DNA from: JAGPUQ01 sp041594335
GTDB taxonomy: Bacteria; Pseudomonadota; Gammaproteobacteria; Pseudomonadales; Porticoccaceae
DNA length: 18,546 nucleotides
Direction of reading: 5' to 3'
Assembly: GCA_041594335.1 (NCBI GenBank)
Contig: JBFHML010000046.1
Coordinates: 1-18,546 of the forward strand
In this document: in pieces, positions 15,274-18,546 of the stretch
How positions within the stretch are numbered: the stretch's first letter is position 1
How the letters are laid out: every line of letters starts with the position of its first letter
Notes under the pieces: generated by a model
What the model was told of the DNA's origin: nothing
What the model saw: only the letters and a program-made list of their open reading frames with translations
Databases searched by the model: none
Translations under genes and position numbers: made by a program

Positions 15274-16145
15274 ATCACGCGGCCCTGGAAACCGAACGCG
15301 GCGTCTCCCTATGGCGGGACGCCTGGCTGCGGCTACGCCGCAACCGGCTGGCGGTGGCCGGCGGTGTGACGCTCATGCTGCTCTGCACGCTGGCTCTGCT
15401 AACCCCTTGGATCGCGCCCTACGACTACCGCGCCCAGGACTTGGCTCTGGGCGCCTCACCACCCTCCGCAGCCCATTGGCTGGGCACCGACACCCTGGGC
15501 CGAGACCTGCTCACCCACGTCCTCTGGGGCGGGCGGATCTCGCTTGCCGTGGGCTTCGTGGCGACCGGCGTCGCACTGTTGATCGGCGTCCTCTACGGGA
15601 CCATCGCAGGCTACGCTGGCGGCCGTGTCGACGCGGTGATGATGCGCCTGGTGGACATCCTGTACGCCCTGCCCTTCATGATTTTCATCATCCTGCTGAT
15701 GGTCATCTTCGGTCGCAATCTGATCCTACTGTTTCTCGCTATCGGCGCCGTGGAATGGCTGACCATGGCGCGTATTGTGCGCGGCCAGGTACAGGCGCTG
15801 AAACAGCAGGAATTCATCGAGGCGGCGGTTTCCTTGGGACTATCCCGCTGGACCATCATCCGCCGTCATTTAATCCCCAATACCTTAGGACCAGTGATCG
15901 TCTACACCACCCTGACTATTCCTAGCGTGATGTTGCTGGAAGCTTTTCTCAGCTTCCTGGGTCTGGGCATTCAGCCGCCGGCGAGCTCCTGGGGGCTGCT
16001 GATCTCCTATGGCGCGGAAACCATGGAGGAGTATCCCTGGCTGCTGATCTTCCCGGGCGCCGCCCTATCGATCACTTTGTTTTCACTGAATTTTCTGGGC
16101 GACGGGTTACGCGATGCCCTGGACCCCCGGATCGCCAAGGACTGA
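15270..16145 (+). CDS. oppC: Oligopeptide ABC transporter permease OppC
   Basis: 291-residue permease, partner of OppB. It begins with the typical OppC cytoplasmic start and Arg-rich LWRDAWLRLRRNRLAVAGG before membrane segment 1 (about 28-48). The conserved HWLGTDTLGRDLLTHVLWGGRISL is at about 69-92. The EAA loop EFIEAAVSLGLSRW is at 181-194, and EAFLSFLGLGIQPP at about 224-237 is a family hallmark. The start is GTG at 15270, overlapping the oppB TGA in GTGA, with GGAA 8 nt upstream. A longer in-frame ORF starting at 14811 is a shadow of oppB. Ends 3 nt before the ATPase gene. Confidence 0.95.
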   Translation: MNHAALETERGVSLWRDAWLRLRRNRLAVAGGVTLMLLCTLALLTPWIAPYDYRAQDLALGASPPSAAHWLGTDTLGRDLLTHVLWGGRISLAVGFVATGVALLIGVLYGTIAGYAGGRVDAVMMRLVDILYALPFMIFIILLMVIFGRNLILLFLAIGAVEWLTMARIVRGQVQALKQQEFIEAAVSLGLSRWTIIRRHLIPNTLGPVIVYTTLTIPSVMLLEAFLSFLGLGIQPPASSWGLLISYGAETMEEYPWLLIFPGAALSITLFSLNFLGDGLRDALDPRIAKD

Positions 16146-16148
16146 GTC

Positions 16149-17729
16149 ATGGCCCTACTCGAAGTCGAGGATCTGTCGGTCTGGTTTCATACCCGCAACG
16201 GGGTGACGCGCGCCGTCGAAGGAGTGAGTTTTACCCTGGATGCCGGGGAGACCCTCGCCATCGTCGGCGAATCGGGTTCCGGCAAGTCCGTGTGCTGCTA
16301 CAGCCTGCTGGGCTTGGTGCCCATGCCCCCAGGGCGCGTCGAATCCGGTAGCGCGTATTTCGCCGGTCGCGATCTGCTGCGCCTGCCACCCCCTGCGCTG
16401 CGCGCAGTCCGCGGCAACGAGATCGCCACCATCTTTCAGGACCCGATGACCTGCCTGAACCCCTTTCTGACATTAGGGGAACAGCTCATGGAACCACTAC
16501 GCTACCACCGCAAGGCGAACCGCAAGACGGCTCGCCGACGTGCACTCGAGCTACTGGACGAAGTCGGCATCGTCGATGCCGAGCGCCGCTTCGACGCCTA
16601 TCCCCACGAGTTTTCCGGCGGCATGCGCCAGCGGGTGATGATCGCCATGGCGCTGATCGCCGAGCCGCGATTGCTAATCGCCGACGAACCGACGACCGCG
16701 CTCGATGTCACCATTCAGGCACAGATTCTACGCCTGATCGCCGAACTCCAAGCCCGCCGCAATCTCGCGGTACTCTTCGTGAGCCACGACCTCGCGGTAG
16801 TAGCCGATATCGCGGATCAGATCCTCGTGATGCAGGATGGCCGCGTGGTGGAGCGCGGCGCGCCAGCGGATTTGTTCCGGGATCCCCAACACCCCTACAC
16901 CCGTAAGCTGCTCGCAGCTAGCCGCCGCGGCCACAAGGACGCCCCGCCCCCACCACAGCGAGAGGCCCTGATCGAAGTCGAGGGGCTGCGCACCTGGTTC
17001 AGTGAACCCGGTGGCCGCACCGTCAAGGCGGTGGAGGATGTTTCCTTGACCCTGTATCGCCATGAGATCTTGGGTGTGGTGGGCGAATCGGGCTCGGGCA
17101 AATCCACCCTGGGGCGCTCCATCCTGCAGCTGGTCAGGCCCACCGCCGGTACGGTGCGGCTGCGTGGCACCGAATTGACCCGGCTCGGCGAACGCCAGCT
17201 GCGGCCACTGCGCCGCCACCTGCAGATGATCTTTCAGGATCCCTATGCCTCGCTCAATCCACGCATGAGCGTGTTCGACGCCCTGGCCGAGCCGCTGCTC
17301 TATCACCGCCTCGCCAACCGCGGCGATGTCACCACTGCGGTGCTGGCCTTGATGGACGACGTCGGCCTGCCCCGCAGCGCCATCCGCAAGTATCCGCATG
17401 AGTTTTCTGGGGGGCAGCGTCAGCGTATCGCCATCGGCCGCGCCATCGCCACACGGCCCGAAGTAGTCATTGCCGACGAACCGGTGTCAGCCCTCGACGT
17501 CACCATTCAGGCACAGATCCTCGATCTGATCCTGGCTCTGGTAGCGCGCCATGACCTGAGCTTGATCTTTATTTCCCACGACCTTGCCGTGGTGCGTTAT
17601 CTGTGTGATCGCGTACTGGTGCTACATCGCGGCAAACTGGTCGAGAGCGGCGTCACCGAGACGCTGTGGCAAGCCCCAAAAGAGAACTACACGCGCGAAC
17701 TGCTCGCCGCCGCGCCATCGCTGGACTGA
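16149..17729 (+). CDS. Fused OppD-OppF ABC transporter ATPase
   Basis: 526-residue single chain holding both nucleotide-binding domains of the peptide transporter. NBD1 has Walker A GESGSGKS at 40-47, signature FSGGM at 155-159, Walker B LLIADE at 175-180 and switch SHD near 212. NBD2 has Walker A at 312-319, signature FSGGQ at 419-423, Walker B VVIADE at 439-444. Both look catalytically complete. The oligopeptide-type C-terminal motif (HPYTRKLL at 249-256, NYTRELL near the end) occurs in each half. Organisation resembles YejF (529 aa in E. coli) rather than separate OppD and OppF. An AAGGA lies 8 nt before the ATG, inside the end of oppC. The halves are only about 35% alike by eye, so it is a heterodimer fused in one chain, not a recent internal duplication. 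Confidence 0.95.
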   Translation: MALLEVEDLSVWFHTRNGVTRAVEGVSFTLDAGETLAIVGESGSGKSVCCYSLLGLVPMPPGRVESGSAYFAGRDLLRLPPPALRAVRGNEIATIFQDPMTCLNPFLTLGEQLMEPLRYHRKANRKTARRRALELLDEVGIVDAERRFDAYPHEFSGGMRQRVMIAMALIAEPRLLIADEPTTALDVTIQAQILRLIAELQARRNLAVLFVSHDLAVVADIADQILVMQDGRVVERGAPADLFRDPQHPYTRKLLAASRRGHKDAPPPPQREALIEVEGLRTWFSEPGGRTVKAVEDVSLTLYRHEILGVVGESGSGKSTLGRSILQLVRPTAGTVRLRGTELTRLGERQLRPLRRHLQMIFQDPYASLNPRMSVFDALAEPLLYHRLANRGDVTTAVLALMDDVGLPRSAIRKYPHEFSGGQRQRIAIGRAIATRPEVVIADEPVSALDVTIQAQILDLILALVARHDLSLIFISHDLAVVRYLCDRVLVLHRGKLVESGVTETLWQAPKENYTRELLAAAPSLD

Positions 17730-17794
17730 TCTGCCGGCGCAACTGGGATACCATCCAAGGCCTGTATTGCCGATCGCCTGCCAGGACGAACGCT

Positions 17795-18511
17795 ATGGCT
17801 GACCCATCTCCGATCACGCCCACCAAAACTCCCGAGCCCCGTATCCACACAGCCAAGGCTGGGGACGGTTCGGCCTGGATCGGGGCCGGCTGGACGCTGT
17901 TTAGGCAGTCGCCAGGAATCTGGGTGGGCATCTTGCTCCTCTTCGTGGTGATCAATTTGGCCGCGGGGTTCGTTCCCCTGATCGGATCGCTGGCGATGAC
18001 GGTGCTCGGACCCGTGTTCACCTTAGGCTGGTTATTGGGGGCCCATGATCTCGACACCGGCAAAAATCTCAGCGCCGGGCATCTTTTCGCGGGTTTCAGC
18101 CACCCCGCGCGCAACAACCTGATCTTGCTCGGCGGACTGCAACTGCTGATCACCTTTGGCGCCGGACTGCTGGCGCTGTCTATCGGCGGCGGCGCCCTGC
18201 CCGGAGAGGTCAGCGTTGATCCTACCGGGTTACTGATTCTGCTGATGTTATTGGTGCCTGTCATTGCAGCATTTTTATTTGCCACCCCGTTGGTGGGCTT
18301 CGCACGCCAACCACTGGCAACAGCGTTGCGGCTGAGTTTTAACGCCTGCTTTAGCAACTGGCTGCCCTTGCTAGTCTGGAGCTTGCTGGCCTTCGCATTA
18401 CTGCTGCTCGGCGCACTGCCGTTTGGACTTGGGTTGCTGGTGGTGGCGCCTGTGCTGGCAGCCAGCTACTACCGAATGTATGCGGCCATTTTTGCCGAGG
18501 CTACCGCTTAA
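17795..18511 (+). CDS. BPSS1780-family multi-pass membrane protein
   Basis: 238-residue inner-membrane protein. A polar N-terminus (about 1-26) precedes GAGWTLFRQSPGIWVGILLLF, the usual opening of the BPSS1780 family. Hydrophobic segments are at about 41-60, 63-83, 108-130, 144-170, 188-206 and 209-226, suggesting six passes. The charged AHDLDTGKNLSAGHLFAGF loop (about 83-101) is also family-typical. The start is ATG at 17795, with AGGA 8 nt upstream; the in-frame extension to 17666 overlaps the ATPase and is rejected. It lies 65 nt after the Opp operon in the same direction and could be co-transcribed, but has no known transporter role. Ends TAA, 35 nt before the window edge. Function unknown. 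Confidence 0.85.
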   Translation: MADPSPITPTKTPEPRIHTAKAGDGSAWIGAGWTLFRQSPGIWVGILLLFVVINLAAGFVPLIGSLAMTVLGPVFTLGWLLGAHDLDTGKNLSAGHLFAGFSHPARNNLILLGGLQLLITFGAGLLALSIGGGALPGEVSVDPTGLLILLMLLVPVIAAFLFATPLVGFARQPLATALRLSFNACFSNWLPLLVWSLLAFALLLLGALPFGLGLLVVAPVLAASYYRMYAAIFAEATA

Positions 18512-18546
18512 TCGGCGGTCGTCCCCGTACCCAACAACATCGTCGG

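Noticed and set aside
18512..18546. Possible 3' tail of a convergent minus-strand gene whose TAA would overlap the BPSS1780 gene stop (TTAA)
   Set aside because: Only about 12 codons are visible and more than one minus frame is open, so no gene can be called.

Overview
The window is chromosomal DNA from a GC-rich gammaproteobacterium. Evidence for this is a 4.5S RNA gene just upstream of dnaX-ybaB-recR (an order known from Pseudomonas), the gammaproteobacterial YcgL and YcgN families, a full-length E. coli-type HrpA, and an RNase D whose catalytic residues align with E. coli at a constant offset. Ectothiorhodospiraceae/Chromatiales-like or another non-enteric gammaproteobacterium is my inference; the sequence does not fix the genus.

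Layout. Positions 1-866 (+) hold the 3' part of an alkaline phosphatase gene. It converges on a minus-strand block running from about 12 kb back to 863. In transcription order that block is: a DUF3617 periplasmic protein, the 4.5S SRP RNA (ffs) with its own promoter, then dnaX, ybaB, recR, rnd, ycgL, ycgN and a small membrane protein of unknown function. After an 89-nt gap with a good sigma70-like promoter come a MoxR-type AAA+ ATPase, its von Willebrand A partner, and hrpA. From 12695 rightward the plus strand carries a complete oligopeptide ABC transporter: a lipoprotein OppA, OppB, OppC and a single-chain OppD-OppF fusion. A BPSS1780-family multi-pass membrane protein follows.

How the genes work together. 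dnaX, ybaB and recR form a replication/recombination cassette: clamp loader, nucleoid-associated protein and RecFOR mediator. It is extended here by RNase D and the YcgL/YcgN pair through tight stop-start overlaps (TGATG, ATGA, GTGA), which suggests translational coupling. dnaX carries an E. coli-type A-AAA-AAG slippery heptamer. It has a Shine-Dalgarno-like GGGAGG upstream and a -1-frame stop one codon later, predicting both tau (546 aa) and gamma (386 aa). The MoxR/VWA pair is a chaperone-like module whose client is unknown. The Opp operon imports peptides.

This is essentially a conserved housekeeping region. I found no mobile element, CRISPR array, toxin-antitoxin or defence locus, and no convincing new multi-gene system. 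The points most worth checking are the dnaX recoding signal, the palindrome-bearing ffs-dnaX intergenic region, the MoxR/VWA-hrpA block with its overlapping promoter and terminator-like hairpin, and the uncharacterised membrane protein.
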